Shown: positions 8,732-17,640, counted from the stretch's first letter. The stretch is 64,000 nt of DNA from Dactylorhiza incarnata (GCA_033032865.1 JAWHQI010000166.1:3348001-3412000); one strand, 5' to 3'. Numbers and translations are program-made. Notes: generated by a model from the sequence alone, not told the origin.

Positions 8732-9676
8732 GGCGATTGTTAACCTTCAACCCAGTTTTCGCTATTCGCACCCCAATGTTAACCGCAACCCGAAAATTTA
8801 ACCGCAACCCAAAAAAAATTTAACCGCAACCCGAATCTGGGTGGCGAGCGGCAAGGGCAAGAGCTAGGACGGAGCCAAGCGAGTGCGCGATAATGTGGAA
8901 GCGCCGAACGTCGTGCTGATGTATGGAGCGCTCGATCATTTCCAAATGTTCCCGTATCGTGTAAAGCGATTCCTCCGGCTTCGGGCTCCGGCTGAAATCC
9001 AGTAAATTGACGGCAAGAAACCGATACCTCGACCTTGCTGCCTCAGAAAGCTCTCCAAACACAGTTTCTGTCCAGAACGACGATGACGAGATGAATCCGT
9101 GGACGAAAACCACGTCCTCCTCCGTCCCCGCCAAATTCCCCTCCGCCCGAACGTAAAGCGACCTCGACTCAGATTCTCGGCCGGTGCTCCACTCGTTGCA
9201 GGTGCGAGTCACAGTCAGACCACCGGGGCACAGTGCGAGGCTTCGGCTTCAGGCTGGAAATTTCTAGAATTGTAGGTGTGTGGTGATGGCCAGTGTAGCT
9301 TTTGGATATGAAGGTTGCCAAGTCGGACAAGAGATAAGGACGGAAGTGGAGCGTGCCGGAGATGCTCTCTAGGTGCAGGTGGTTGGTGGAGGAGCAGAGG
9401 AGTAGAACGTTGCTTCCATTACTGTTGCCGCCGGTAGCCACAATGTTTCCGGATGAGGAGAATGAGCAGTAGCACGGTTTCCACTCCCAGTCCACTGCAA
9501 AATCCAGCGATTGTGAAGAGTTCCATTCTCATCGTCGGCTTGGGTTCTCTGATCTTCCTTGCGGTTTGATTTTTCTTATGTTTTTTAGGGTTGCGGTTAA
9601 CACCAATATAAAATAGGTATTATTTAAAATTTTGGGGGTGCGAACAGCGAAAACCGGGTTGCGATTAACAATCGCC
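8732..9676 (-). mobile_element. Pack-MULE-like element carrying a BODYGUARD fragment
   Basis: A 945-bp element with inverted ends: left GGCGATTGTTAACC...TTTTCGCTATTCGCACCCC; right, reverse-complemented, GGCGATTGTTAATC...TTTTCGCTGTTCGCACCCC. Direct repeats AAATTTTA flank it (8724-8731 and 9677-9684), a perfect 8-bp TSD. The interior holds a minus-strand host gene fragment (8820-9495) and no transposase. Pack-MULEs are non-autonomous MULEs that have captured gene pieces. An 8-bp TSD is slightly short for MULEs (usually ~9) and would also suit hAT, but the ends resemble the MULE at 1277. Confidence 0.8.
8820..9495 (-). pseudogene. BDG-like: Captured fragment of a BODYGUARD-type alpha/beta-hydrolase gene
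   Basis: BODYGUARD proteins are plant epidermal alpha/beta-hydrolases needed for cuticle formation. Two minus-strand frames cover one continuous piece. 9495-9230 has WEWKPCYC, SGTLHFRPYLLSDL and VPRWSDC. After a frameshift near 9220, 9212-8820 has VVFVHGFISSSSFWTETVF, SPKPEESLYTIREHLEMIER and the nucleophile elbow AHSLGS. This corresponds to roughly residues 45-200 of a ~470-residue family member; the N-terminal membrane segment and the C-terminal half are absent. On the minus strand TTTTGCAG directly precedes codon TGGGAG, so an intron acceptor was captured too and the source was genomic DNA. The frameshift and truncation make it a pseudogene. Confidence 0.85.
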
Positions 9677-9684
9677 AAATTTTA

Positions 9685-10140
9685 TTACTACTACTTTTAA
9701 TAACACAGGTGAAACTATAAATTCCACATTACCCACACAACCTACAAATATTATAACAATTAACGGTGTTTCTCTAGTGTGGATGCTATTCTTACACCAA
9801 GAGTTTTAAATGATATACATCGTATGAGTTTCAAACATGAAGACCATATCGAGGGATGCACTCTTAAAATCATCGACAAACTCGATGAAGAGGACAAAAC
9901 AAAAATAAACACGACATTGGGACAACTACGAGTGAAAATCCCTTTATCACAAATTCGTTCCATAAAAGATAAAGATGATGAGGTTATGACCCACTGATCT
10001 GTTGTGTTACAATTTACTACATACAAAATCTTCGGGTCAGATGCATTAATCTTGCGAAAAGTATTAAGACCCATTGGTCTACTTATGATACAATTCTCTG
10101 CATACAGAACCTTTTTTCTAAACAAATAAAACATGTGAAA
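9685..10140 (+). pseudogene. Pararetrovirus ORF segment after the movement-like block
   Basis: A 72-codon frame at 9779-9997 (VLNDIHRMSFKHEDHIEGCT..) and an open stretch upstream (NSTLPTQPTNIITINGVSLV) continue the sequence interrupted by the Pack-MULE. Position suggests the C-terminal part of the movement protein, but I see no diagnostic motif. Stops follow near 9997 and 10130. Confidence 0.35.
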
Positions 10141-10264
10141 AGGTCTTAAACTCCTACAAATTTAAACGTCATTATTTTGGAAAAATAATATTTCTCACAA
10201 AAGTGAATATTCGGAAAAAACCTTCTAACTTGGTCACTTTATCCAAAAGATACTCGAAACTCAA

Positions 10265-10540
10265 GTGAAAAAGAATTCTCAAATGTCTTATAAGACAATA
10301 TTTATGCATACATTTTATATTATGATACAAAATTTGAGTTCTAGTATCTATTCACTGATAGAACAAAAGCTTAATTATTTTAGCCATAATACTACACCGG
10401 TATTTACTGCGGCATATTTGCCGGTAAGAAAAAAAAATGTTATTATTATACCAAAGTATATGTTGTCATACCAAGACAACGGGATCTACTACAACATCGA
10501 CATCCATCCACCTTTGCAAGAAACACAAATTAATCATTAA
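10265..10540 (+). pseudogene. Pararetrovirus ORF, function unknown
   Basis: A 91-codon frame. Its 3' half (from ~10400) aligns at DNA level with 30272-30420 in the third copy, including the block around GACATCCATCCACCTTTGCA. The third copy is shifted and shorter, so both are decaying. The composition is hydrophobic/aromatic without a recognisable motif. Confidence 0.35.
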
Positions 10541-10578
10541 AAGCATTCTTCTTCAGCTCGAAGAAGTATGAAGACTTA

Positions 10579-10708
10579 GGCTCCGTTTGGGGGGACTTAT
10601 TTTCACCGGTCAAGCGGTTACGACCGCATGAACCGGACCTTAATTAAGGTCCGGTTCATGCGGTCGTAACCACTTGACCGGTGAAAATAAGTCCCCCCAA
10701 ACGGAGCC
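10579..10708. mobile_element. Tourist-like MITE, copy B (130 bp)
   Basis: An almost perfect foldback: ends GGCTCCGTTTGG...CCAAACGGAGCC, with the arms meeting at the palindrome CCTTAATTAAGG. TSD TTA at 10576-10578 and 10709-10711. The sister pararetrovirus copy at 30430-30450 lacks the insertion (AACATAAACTTGAAGG). Same family as 6019-6138. Confidence 0.95.
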
Positions 10709-10714
10709 TTAAAC

Positions 10715-10951
10715 TTGAAGGAATTACTATGCAATAATGATATAGCCGGACAAGACAATGTCTTAGCCTCAAAAGAAGAGATTGCCTTGCTCGGAAGAAT
10801 TTACTATGCAAAAATGATGATAGCCAGACACAACAATGTCTTAGCAACGAAGGAAAAGATTACTTCGCTCCAAAGAAAGATGTTTCAAGAAACAATGACA
10901 GAAATTATTTTTGCCCAAAAGAAGTACCTACGATCAATCAGAAGGCCCTAG
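10715..10951 (+). pseudogene. Pararetrovirus ORF with an internal repeat, function unknown
   Basis: A 78-codon frame made of two related halves with the pattern NNVLA.KE.I..L.R..Y/F (DNVLASKEEIALLGRIYYAK then NNVLATKEKITSLQRKMFQE). The third copy (30472-30693) has the same arrangement, so the duplication predates the split of the copies. A coiled coil is likely. No family recognised. Confidence 0.4.
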
Positions 10952-11369
10952 AACGCAAGAAGGCATCCCGGTACATTTCCAAGACACATCGGATACTTCT
11001 GAAAGGGGACCGAAAATTTTGGGTTTACTGTAGTAAAATTCTGTTCATCCGAAATTTTATAAGAAAAATATGTTATCCAAGAGAAATAAGGTGGTGCCAA
11101 TAAGGTTGTGAAATACTATTCAAGATGGCTGTAGTAGTTTATTGTTAACTGTTCAGCTTTTTACTATTCATAAAAAAAATAATTCCGATAAATTATTCGG
11201 TGGAATAATGTTGTAAATAGTGCCTTTCCTTTGGTTATGAAAGGAGGACTCTAGTATGTGTAAAACAAGGAGAAAAGCATGGAAGAAATAAAGCTTGTTT
11301 TCGTTCATCTTTCGACGCTCTTCTCTTCTTTATGCAATTCTTGGGTAAGTTCCGCGATACGCCTTCATT
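10952..11369 (+). other. Pararetrovirus intergenic/promoter-like stretch
   Basis: No ORF. The stretch joins the last ORF of copy 1 to the primer-like site of copy 2 and would hold promoter and polyadenylation signals if the copies are head-to-tail. AATAAAG at ~11287 is a possible poly(A) signal; no convincing TATA box was picked out. Confidence 0.3.
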
Positions 11370-11385
11370 TAGTATCAGAGTCAGG
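11370..11385 (+). promoter_or_regulatory. tRNA-Met primer-like site, copy 2
   Basis: TAGTATCAGAGTCAGG is close to the complement of the 3' end of plant initiator tRNA-Met, used to prime reverse transcription by caulimovirids and many LTR elements. No LTR lies upstream, which favours the pararetrovirus reading. Confidence 0.55.
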
Positions 11386-11894
11386 TTTTTGACCCCTCCA
11401 GATTGGCTAAGTTCCCTCGGGATGAGCTAGGTTCCCTCGGGGATCCGTCCGCCTCAGACGGGGAGATTGGCGTGATCCGATGTAAGGGGACTTGTTAGGA
11501 TCATATCTCTTTTTCTGCAATTTGCTATGCTCCTACTTTGCTTTTTGCATCAATTTTTCTCTATGAAGCGGTCAAATAGGATTTTGGTAAGCTCCGTTTG
11601 TGGCGGGGAGCCTTTGTTTGGAGCAGGTTCATTGCTAACTTTGATTATAATGCTAAGATCCAAGGATCAAAGCCTAGCCAAAGAGAAAAAGAACACGCAA
11701 AAAATAAAATTTTAACTTTATGACTTCTGTTATGATATCAAAATTCGGATGATAGAGATCTGCTCTTAGGTATCGTTTGGCGCAGCTTATGGGCTCCGGT
11801 GCGGCAGGTTAAAAACGGGGTTTTGATCATAAGCTGCGTTTGGCAAGCAAAAGCTGGGAAACGGCTTTTTTAAATAAAGCAGTTTATATATGTA

Positions 11895-12334
11895 AGATCA
11901 ACCGCGCTCGGAGTCTCCAGTTCGACCGCGCCGTGTCGCGTTCCCAGCCCCTAATATCGCGAAGCGTCTTCTTCCTCCGCTCCCGATCTCACAGGCGGTC
12001 CCAACCCTAAAATCACGAAGCGTCTTCTTCTTCCGGCAGCAACGCCCCCGCCTCCGCCGCCGATTCTGCTTCCCTCTGATCTCCGACGGCCACGCCGGCC
12101 ACGCCGCCGATTCTGCTTCCCTCCGCTTGTTCCAAATCCAAAGTGAGGTAATACTTTTTTGCTCCAGATCCAACACTCTTCCAGTTGCTTTGTTCGTTTC
12201 TTTGTTTGAAGCACCTTGCTTGTTCGATTGGTATGTTGGGGGTATAAAAAAATTTCAGATTTTGAAGGTTGGGGCTTTCCGTTTTTGGTCTAATGTTGGG
12301 GCTTTCAGCATTAAAAATTTCAGGTTTTGTTGGG
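11895..12334 (+). other. Harbinger 5' leader, GC-rich
   Basis: GC-rich, CpG-rich stretch (CGAAGCGTCTTCTTC repeated at ~11955 and ~12016) resembling a plant 5' UTR. CAAAGTGAG|GTAATA near 12140-12150 could be a splice donor. No protein recognised; R-rich minus frames are composition artefacts. Confidence 0.35.
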
Positions 12335-12815
12335 GGTATATGAATGTGTGTATGCTGTGTATATATATATATATGAATGTGTGTGTGCTTGTATATTTAT
12401 ATATATGTATGTGTGTGTATAAATGACTGTGTGTGTGTGCTGTGTATATATAAATGACTGTGTGTGTGCTGTGTATATATAAATGACTGTGTGTGTGCTT
12501 GTATATATATATATGAATGTGTGTGTGTGTGTGCTTGTATTTATATATGAATGTGTGTGTGTGTGCTGTGTATATATATATGAATGTGTGTGTGTGTGCT
12601 TGTATTTATATATGAATGTGTGTGTGTGTGCTTGTATTTATATATGAATGTGTGTGTGTGTGTGTATGTATGTGTGTGTGTGCTGTGTATATATATATAT
12701 GAGTGTGTGTGTGTGTGTGTGCTTGTATTTATATATGAATGTGTGTGTGTGTGTGCTTGTATTTATATATGAATGTGTGTGTGTGTGTGTATATATGTAT
12801 GTGTGTGTGTGTGCT

Positions 12816-12872
<57 letters not shown>

Positions 12873-13075
12873 TGTGTGTGTGTGTGCTGTGCATTTATAT
12901 ATGAATGTGTGTGTGTGTGCGCGCGCTTGTTTTTATATATGAATGTGTGTGTGTATATATGTATGTGTGTGTGTGCTGTGTATATATATATATATGAATG
13001 TGTGTGTGTGCTTATATATATATATATATATGAATGTGTGTGTGCTTGTAGATATATATGTATGTGTGTGGTTGC
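12335..13075. repeat. TG/TA minisatellite (about 740 bp)
   Basis: Imperfect repeats of a ~30-40 bp unit: TATATATGAATG, then (TG)5-8, then CTTGTATTTA or CTGTGTATA. A pure (TA)n run lies at ~12816-12867. Long frames across it give C/V/Y repeats only and are not genes. Confidence 0.9.
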
Positions 13076-13077
13076 TG

Positions 13078-13165
13078 ATGGATAAGAATCATAGGGAGAC
13101 CTTTATGTGTCTCAGGGAGGAGATCAGGGTTAGATGGCTGCGTACACGCTACGTAAAAGGGTCTG
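13078..13165 (+). CDS. Possible first exon of the Harbinger transposase
   Basis: ATG at 13078 opens MDKNHRETFMCLREEIRVRW, a short basic start of the kind PIF transposases have before the main exon. A GT donor candidate follows (GTAAAAGG or GTCTGAG). Splicing to the exon at 13343 is inferred only. Confidence 0.35.
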
Positions 13166-13342
13166 AGTAGGAGATACTTTGTAGTTGATATGTTGCATTA
13201 TGTTGCATTATGTTGACATGTTGATGATACATTAACTATGTTTAATTTGCTTTTAGATGCTATCTACCTGAAATATTTTATCTATGTAATTTTGTCATGT
13301 TGCTATAATTCTGTTTATAATTTTCTTTATTTTTGTGAATCA

Positions 13343-14067
13343 GAGAAAGAGTTAAAAAACGTCATGTGACTGCTTATCATCAAGTTCTAACTTCGACGAT
13401 ATATGTGTTAGCTGAACACACCAGTTTATTCAATTCGAGCACACCATGCATGACATCAAAACAAACTGGTGATAAATGGCTGAGTGAATTAGTTGGTGGG
13501 CATCCGGGTAGATTTCATAATGCTTTCAGAATGCCAAAAGAAATATTTTTTGATCTACTACAGACGATAGAACAAAACTACGGATTGCAAGGTTCACGAA
13601 GGACCGCAAGTAGAGAGGTCCTTGCTATTACATTATATGTTCTATCACATAACGAGACCATCAGAAAAGCAAGTGAGCGGTTTCAACATTCAACCGAGAC
13701 TGCTAGCAGATATTTTAGCGAGGGTCTTCGTGCATTACTGCGCCTTGCAGAAGATGTTATAGTGCCCCAAGACAGAGATTTTGTTAATACTCCACAAGAA
13801 ATAACGGGAGATGCGCGGTATATGCCATTTTTTAAAAATTGTATTGGTGCAATAGACGGAACACATGTTGATGCAAGTATTCCAGTTAAAAAACAAGTAT
13901 CGTACATTGAGCGTCATAGAACTACTACACAAAATGTTATGGCTGTATGCGACTTCAACATGTGTTTTACTTTCGCAATGGCAGGTTGGGAGGGATCTGC
14001 GCATGATAGTCGGATTTTTAATTTTGCTATAAGCAATCCCAAGTATAACTTCCCGTAGCCCCCAGAG
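13343..14067 (+). pseudogene. PIF/Harbinger transposase, main catalytic exon
   Basis: The exon opens after an AG acceptor (GTGAATCAG|AGAAAG); its frame continues upstream of the GTG at 13366. It holds an N-terminal helix-turn-helix-like region (TASREVLAITLYVLSHNETI, RKASERFQHSTETASRYF) and two catalytic aspartates of the DDE nuclease (CIGAIDGTHVDA; GWEGSAHDSRIF). An in-frame TAG at 14056-14058 stops it three codons before the intron donor at 14068. The family normally continues directly into the next exon, so the stop is a lesion. HARBI1 is the animal domesticate of this family; nothing here suggests domestication. Confidence 0.9.
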
Positions 14068-14145
14068 GTAATGATGTTATAATTGTACTTCATACATTAC
14101 TTATTTCCTATTTTTTTCATTAAAAATTGTGTGTTAATCACGCAG
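14068..14145 (+). other. Harbinger transposase intron
   Basis: 78-bp intron with GAG|GTAATG donor and TAATCACGCAG acceptor. Joining the flanking codons gives PPE-GKYYLVDAGYP, the expected continuation of a PIF transposase. Confidence 0.75.
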
Positions 14146-14978
14146 GAAAGTATTATTTGGTAGACGCTGGATATCCACTGCAAAGAGGGTATATAAAACC
14201 ACACGATACCATCTTCCTGATTTTGCTCGTGGTAATCGTCCAGTGGAGGGACTTCGAGAGATTTTCAATCAAGCACACTCTTCTCTTAGGAGTGTGATTG
14301 AACGCACTTTTGGGGTATGAAAGAAAAAATGGGCAATACTCCGTGATATGCCTACATATAGTATTTAGAAACAAACACATATCGTCCTGGCGACAATGGC
14401 TTTGCATAATTTTATACGGAGACATTCATCACGTATGAATCCTGATTTTAGAGAAAGTGAGAGCAGCGTACGGGAGACGGAGTATACTCACAGAGACGAC
14501 ATGATACATGCACTGATACATCAAGTGGTGTGTACTTCATACATTACTTATTTCCTATTTTTTTCATTAAAAATTGTGTGTTAATCACGCAGGAAAGTAT
14601 TATTTGGTAGACGCTGGATATCCACTGCAAAGAGGGTATATAAAACCACACGATACCATCTTCCTGATTTTGCTCGTGGTAATCGTCCAGTGGAGGGACT
14701 TCGAGAGATTTTCAATCAAGCACACTCTTCTCTTAGGAGTGTGATTGAACGCACTTTTGGGGTATGAAAGAAAAAATGGGCAATACTCCGTGATATGCCT
14801 ACATATAGTATTTAGAAACAAACACATATCGTCCTGGCGACAATGGCTTTGCATAATTTTATACGGAGACATTCATCACGTATGAATCCTGATTTTAGAG
14901 AAAGTGAGAGCAGCGTACGGGAGACGGAGTATACTCACAGAGACGACATGATACATGCACTGATACATCAAGTGGTGT
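14085..14978 (+). repeat. 447-bp perfect tandem duplication within Harbinger
   Basis: 14085-14531 is repeated as 14532-14978 with no difference seen, including two long minus-strand shadow frames exactly 447 bp apart. The unit holds most of the intron, its acceptor and the following exon. The second copy therefore inserts an extra acceptor and exon. Confidence 0.97.
14146..14531 (+). pseudogene. PIF transposase exon 2 (unit 1 of the duplication)
   Basis: Begins GKYYLVDAGYPLQRGYIKPH, then shifts frame near 14200. The next frame reads YHLPDFARGNRPVEGLREIF, then SVIERTFGV, holding the glutamate of the DDE triad. A TGA follows directly at 14318-14320 where Trp is usual, then a TAG at 14367-14369. 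The lesions recur identically in unit 2, so they predate the duplication. Confidence 0.8.
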
Positions 14979-15035
14979 AGACGAGATGTTAGCACTGCGC
15001 GAGTCTATAGCGCAACAACTCTATGATGCAAGAAG
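14593..15035 (+). pseudogene. PIF transposase exon 2 copy (unit 2) and C-terminus
   Basis: A second copy of the exon with the same frameshift and stops, continuing past the duplication into unique sequence: DEMLALRESIAQQLYDARR before a possible GTAAGA donor. This is the usual C-terminal end of plant PIF transposases. 15040-15455 is AT-rich with no gene. Confidence 0.75.
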
Positions 15036-15455
15036 GTAAGATTCTTTCCTCATATTTTATATTTTAATTTAATATAAGAATCTAATATAAAGTATTTTCA
15101 ATTATGTAGGTGATACACCGAAATATTTGCAAGCAGCTGATGGATATGTGCGTCGAGAGTTAAAAATGTTTTTTGTTATGTTGTTTTGTAATATCTAAAA
15201 AACATTGATATTTTATTTGGTATGTAGTGTGACGTTGATTTTATATGTTGAAAATGATTTCAGGTATTAAACATAGAATTTAAATTAATTACAAAAAAAT
15301 TAACCTACAAAAATTCCATTTCTGCCAAACAGTTTGTACAAAAACAGCTTATCAAAAGCTCTGCAAACTCCATTTCACACAAACAGTTTTTTAACAAAAC
15401 TCTGTTTTCCAGAAACAGCACTTTTCCTATCAGCAACAGCTCACCAACAGCTTTC

Positions 15456-15484
15456 CATCAGCAACAGCTCACCCAAACTGGCCC
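15456..15484. repeat. Right TIR of the Harbinger element
   Basis: Reverse complement begins GGGCCAGTTTGGGTGAGCTG, paired with GGTATCGTTTGGCGCAGCTT at 11769. Subterminal repeats of ATAAGCTG..TTTGGCA lie inside both ends. Confidence 0.8.
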
Positions 15485-15639
15485 TTAATCTGCCTTTTTG
15501 CAGTGATTTTGCTTCTATTTCCCAAAGGGAGAACGGATCCTCCTCTCTCATACATGAGCAACACTTTTAATTCGCCGATCGTCTCGGTTGAGGACAATTA
15601 TCTTTGCCTCTTTTCATTACGAAGTGAAATTTATGAACA

Positions 15640-15989
15640 TAATTGATTTCAGTCGTTACTTGTCAAATCAACTAATGCTAAAAAAGAAAGTGCAAATACT
15701 AGAAACAATTTATTAAATTTAATCATTGATAAACTACAAACTATTATGAGCGATATACAAAAACTTTTACATCAAAATGATCATAAAAGAAAATATCCTA
15801 GAGACGAAAGGCCAAATGAACAAAAAAAACTTAATTGGTTAAATAATATTAAGATGGTAAAATTTTCATCGAAGGAAAAGAATAAAATCAATACTGGAGA
15901 ATTCGATAAAATCTATTATGACGCATTCCTTGAATTAAAAACAAAAGAACAAGCCGAAGATATTAGTTGCACTAAATTATATGACTATT
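15640..15989 (+). pseudogene. Pararetrovirus leader ORF, copy 2 (truncated)
   Basis: Open from before 15660 through 15989 in one frame (SDIQKLLHQNDHKRKYPRDE ... AEDISCTKLYDYL), then cut by the gypsy LTR at 15990. It shows that the two frames of copy 1 were one ORF. Coiled-coil-like N-terminus; family unknown. Confidence 0.5.
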
Positions 15990-17094
15990 TGATGGCGCCG
16001 ACCCGGTTTCACTTGGCGGCGCGACACACCATTACAACATTCAGCCCAACACGCGGAGGTCCTACCACGACATGATCCGTTACATTTAATTAGCTTGTCT
16101 TTTAATATTATCAAACATTTTATGTGCATTTTAATTTAATCGGGCGCGTCCGATCGACCAAAATGTTAGGTGATCACAGACGTTTTATCTCCTTTTTATT
16201 TCCAGCATTTTATTTAGGCTTTAAAACCTTGAATGACTTGGATTAGAAATAACATATGTATGGCTAGGATGAGCTTATTGAGGAGTATATATACGGATAT
16301 ACCCCTCATTTTAGGTTGAACAACAATGAAAGAATTATTTTGAGATAAAGCAAAGGAGGATCACGGTTCCTGTTGGCCGAATCCCTCTTTCCCCTTCCTG
16401 TGCGGCGTGAAACCAGCACAGGTGGCTCCTCCGCGTGATACCGGCCGCCACCATCTCTCCTGGCGTGACACCGCCCCCCTCCTCCTTCCTTCGTTCGACC
16501 CCATCCAACAAACTCCCTTCCACCCCCCTGTCGTGGAGTTCGGCGTGGCTACGTCTGCCTCCAGCCCGACGGAGCAATCTCTTCCGGCTGCGGATCTTCC
16601 TTCCCAGTGTGAATAGAGCAGTGGACTGGTCGAGTGGTGCTCCACCTCTACCGCCAATGAGAGTCCTTGCGCCGGCGCTAGCGGCGTTTGGTTATTTTTT
16701 CGGATCTCATCTGGTTGGGTAACGCGTTTCTTACCTCCCCCACTTGTATGATTCGTCTCTAATAATTTAGTTATTGTGTGTGATATTGGTTTGGTGTACG
16801 TGCGGAAACTACGAACGCTTCGGAGAGAGGAAAGCTCGTCGCCGCTTCCCAACCAATTGGTTTGAAAGGGGTAAAGTGCCCGGTTGCCGAATTTCGTCGA
16901 GGTTGCCCTCACTCGGTCGAACCTCCGCGTTAAAATAACACCTTCGTTAGTCACCACCGTAGGAAAGGGATTGCATGCGTAGTAAAATTGCGTAGGAATG
17001 GAATCACGCCAAGTGCACGCCAAGTGTTTGTTGAAATGTCTCACTATCTCGTGAATTTAGTCATTTTGCGCAAACAATAGCATTTGCTACATCA
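15990..17094 (+). repeat. 5' LTR of the Reina-like element (1105 bp)
   Basis: TGATG...CATCA ends. Its first ~650 bp match 27446-28922 after removal of the solo LTR. Long frames around 16360-17040 are LTR noise. Confidence 0.8.
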
Positions 17095-17096
17095 AT

Positions 17097-17115
17097 TTGC
17101 TGTCAGAGTTCGGCG
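17097..17115 (+). promoter_or_regulatory. Primer binding site, Reina-like element
   Basis: TTGCTGTCAGAGTTCGGCGC-like stretch three bases after the LTR end resembles a diverged tRNA-Met site (TGGTATCAGAG). Confidence 0.4.
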
Positions 17116-17159
17116 CATAGGATTTCTTAATCCTTGCCGGTCCTCCCGTATACACTTTT

Positions 17160-17640
17160 ATGCACACACGTTCCGGCACCATGTACTTTCCGCACTCCTC
17201 CGCGTCCACTAACACGGAGAACACTCACGATACTAGGAAAGTCACACAAGCCCACCTAGCAGCCGTCCAACGCGATCTCACCACCCAACCCGCTCAATTA
17301 AACACGACACTCACCACATTGACCCAAATATTCACTAATGGTTTCCAAAACATTCCCCATCCCCACACCTCTTCGCATTAGGATAGATGCGCCTACGTTT
17401 GACGGCCACGGGCACCCAAAAATTTTTAGGCATTGGCTAGCGAAAATGGAGTGTTATCTCGCTACGCACCACTTGAACGACCTCCGAAAGGTTGTCGTCA
17501 CTCGCGCGAAATTAGAAGGCCGTGCCGAAATGTTTTGGTTAAATGTGGAGCATCGTGTTGGTGACATTCCACACACATGACCATAAATGCGTAACATTCT
17601 CACTACTCACTTTGACCCCGCTTACCTTCGACCCAATCCA
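17160..17640 (+). pseudogene. Reina-like gag remnant
   Basis: 17160-17381 is a low-complexity T/H-rich start. The following frame has APTFDGHGHPKIFRHWLAKM, then RAEMFWLNVEHRV, the F-G..P..W...+E pattern of plant gypsy gag proteins. A TGA at 17578 and frame changes break it. The capsid C-terminus and zinc knuckle are missing. Confidence 0.6.

Larger units (their letters stand above)
5060..11768 (+). mobile_element. Endogenous pararetrovirus (caulimovirid-like), copy 1 and junction to copy 2
   Basis: A decayed virus-derived segment on the plus strand: a tRNA-Met-like primer site (~5067), leader ORF (5640-6013), coat-like region (6290-6870), basic linker (7453-7745), movement-like region (7790-8280, 9685-10010) and two unassigned ORFs (10265-10540, 10715-10951). 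An intergenic stretch follows, then a second primer-like site (11370) opens copy 2. No protease, reverse transcriptase or RNase H was seen. Five later insertions (6019-6138, 6905-7452, 8331-8578, 8732-9676, 10579-10708) interrupt it. Coat before movement protein is the order I know for cavemo/solendovirus-type genomes; the genus is not claimed. Confidence 0.55.
11769..15484 (+). mobile_element. PIF/Harbinger DNA transposon (3716 bp)
   Basis: Flanked by TTA at 11766-11768 and 15485-15487. Ends GGTATCGTTTGGCGCAGCTT and (reverse complement) GGGCCAGTTTGGGTGAGCTG form an imperfect TIR. The element encodes a PIF-type DDE transposase in several exons, has a long TG/TA-rich repeat in its 5' intron region and a 447-bp tandem duplication over the second catalytic exon. 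The sister copy at 5458-5480 shows the empty site (CTTCTTAATTTGCC). The transposase is dead, so the element is presently non-autonomous. The Myb-like second ORF usual in this superfamily was not found. Confidence 0.93.
11386..15989 (+). mobile_element. Endogenous pararetrovirus, copy 2 (split by Harbinger)
   Basis: 11386-11768 and 15488-15989 together align with 5075-5970 of copy 1 (for example GGGATCCG..GATCCGATGTAAGGGGACTT, then GCCTTTTT.-AGTGATTTTGCT). The join is interrupted by the 11769-15484 element. The right side ends at CTATT (15985-15989), where copy 1 continues ACACAAGC and this copy enters the gypsy LTR at 15990. Confidence 0.7.

Noticed and set aside
8820..9495. Functional BODYGUARD gene.
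   Set aside because: Lacks the N-terminal membrane segment and C-terminal half, has a frameshift, and lies between TIRs with a TSD.
12584..13085. 145-codon and shorter frames of C, V, Y and I.
   Set aside because: Pure translation of the TG/TA minisatellite.
16335..17044. 227-codon minus frame and overlapping plus frames.
   Set aside because: Inside the Reina-like 5' LTR; the 3' LTR copy does not preserve the frames.
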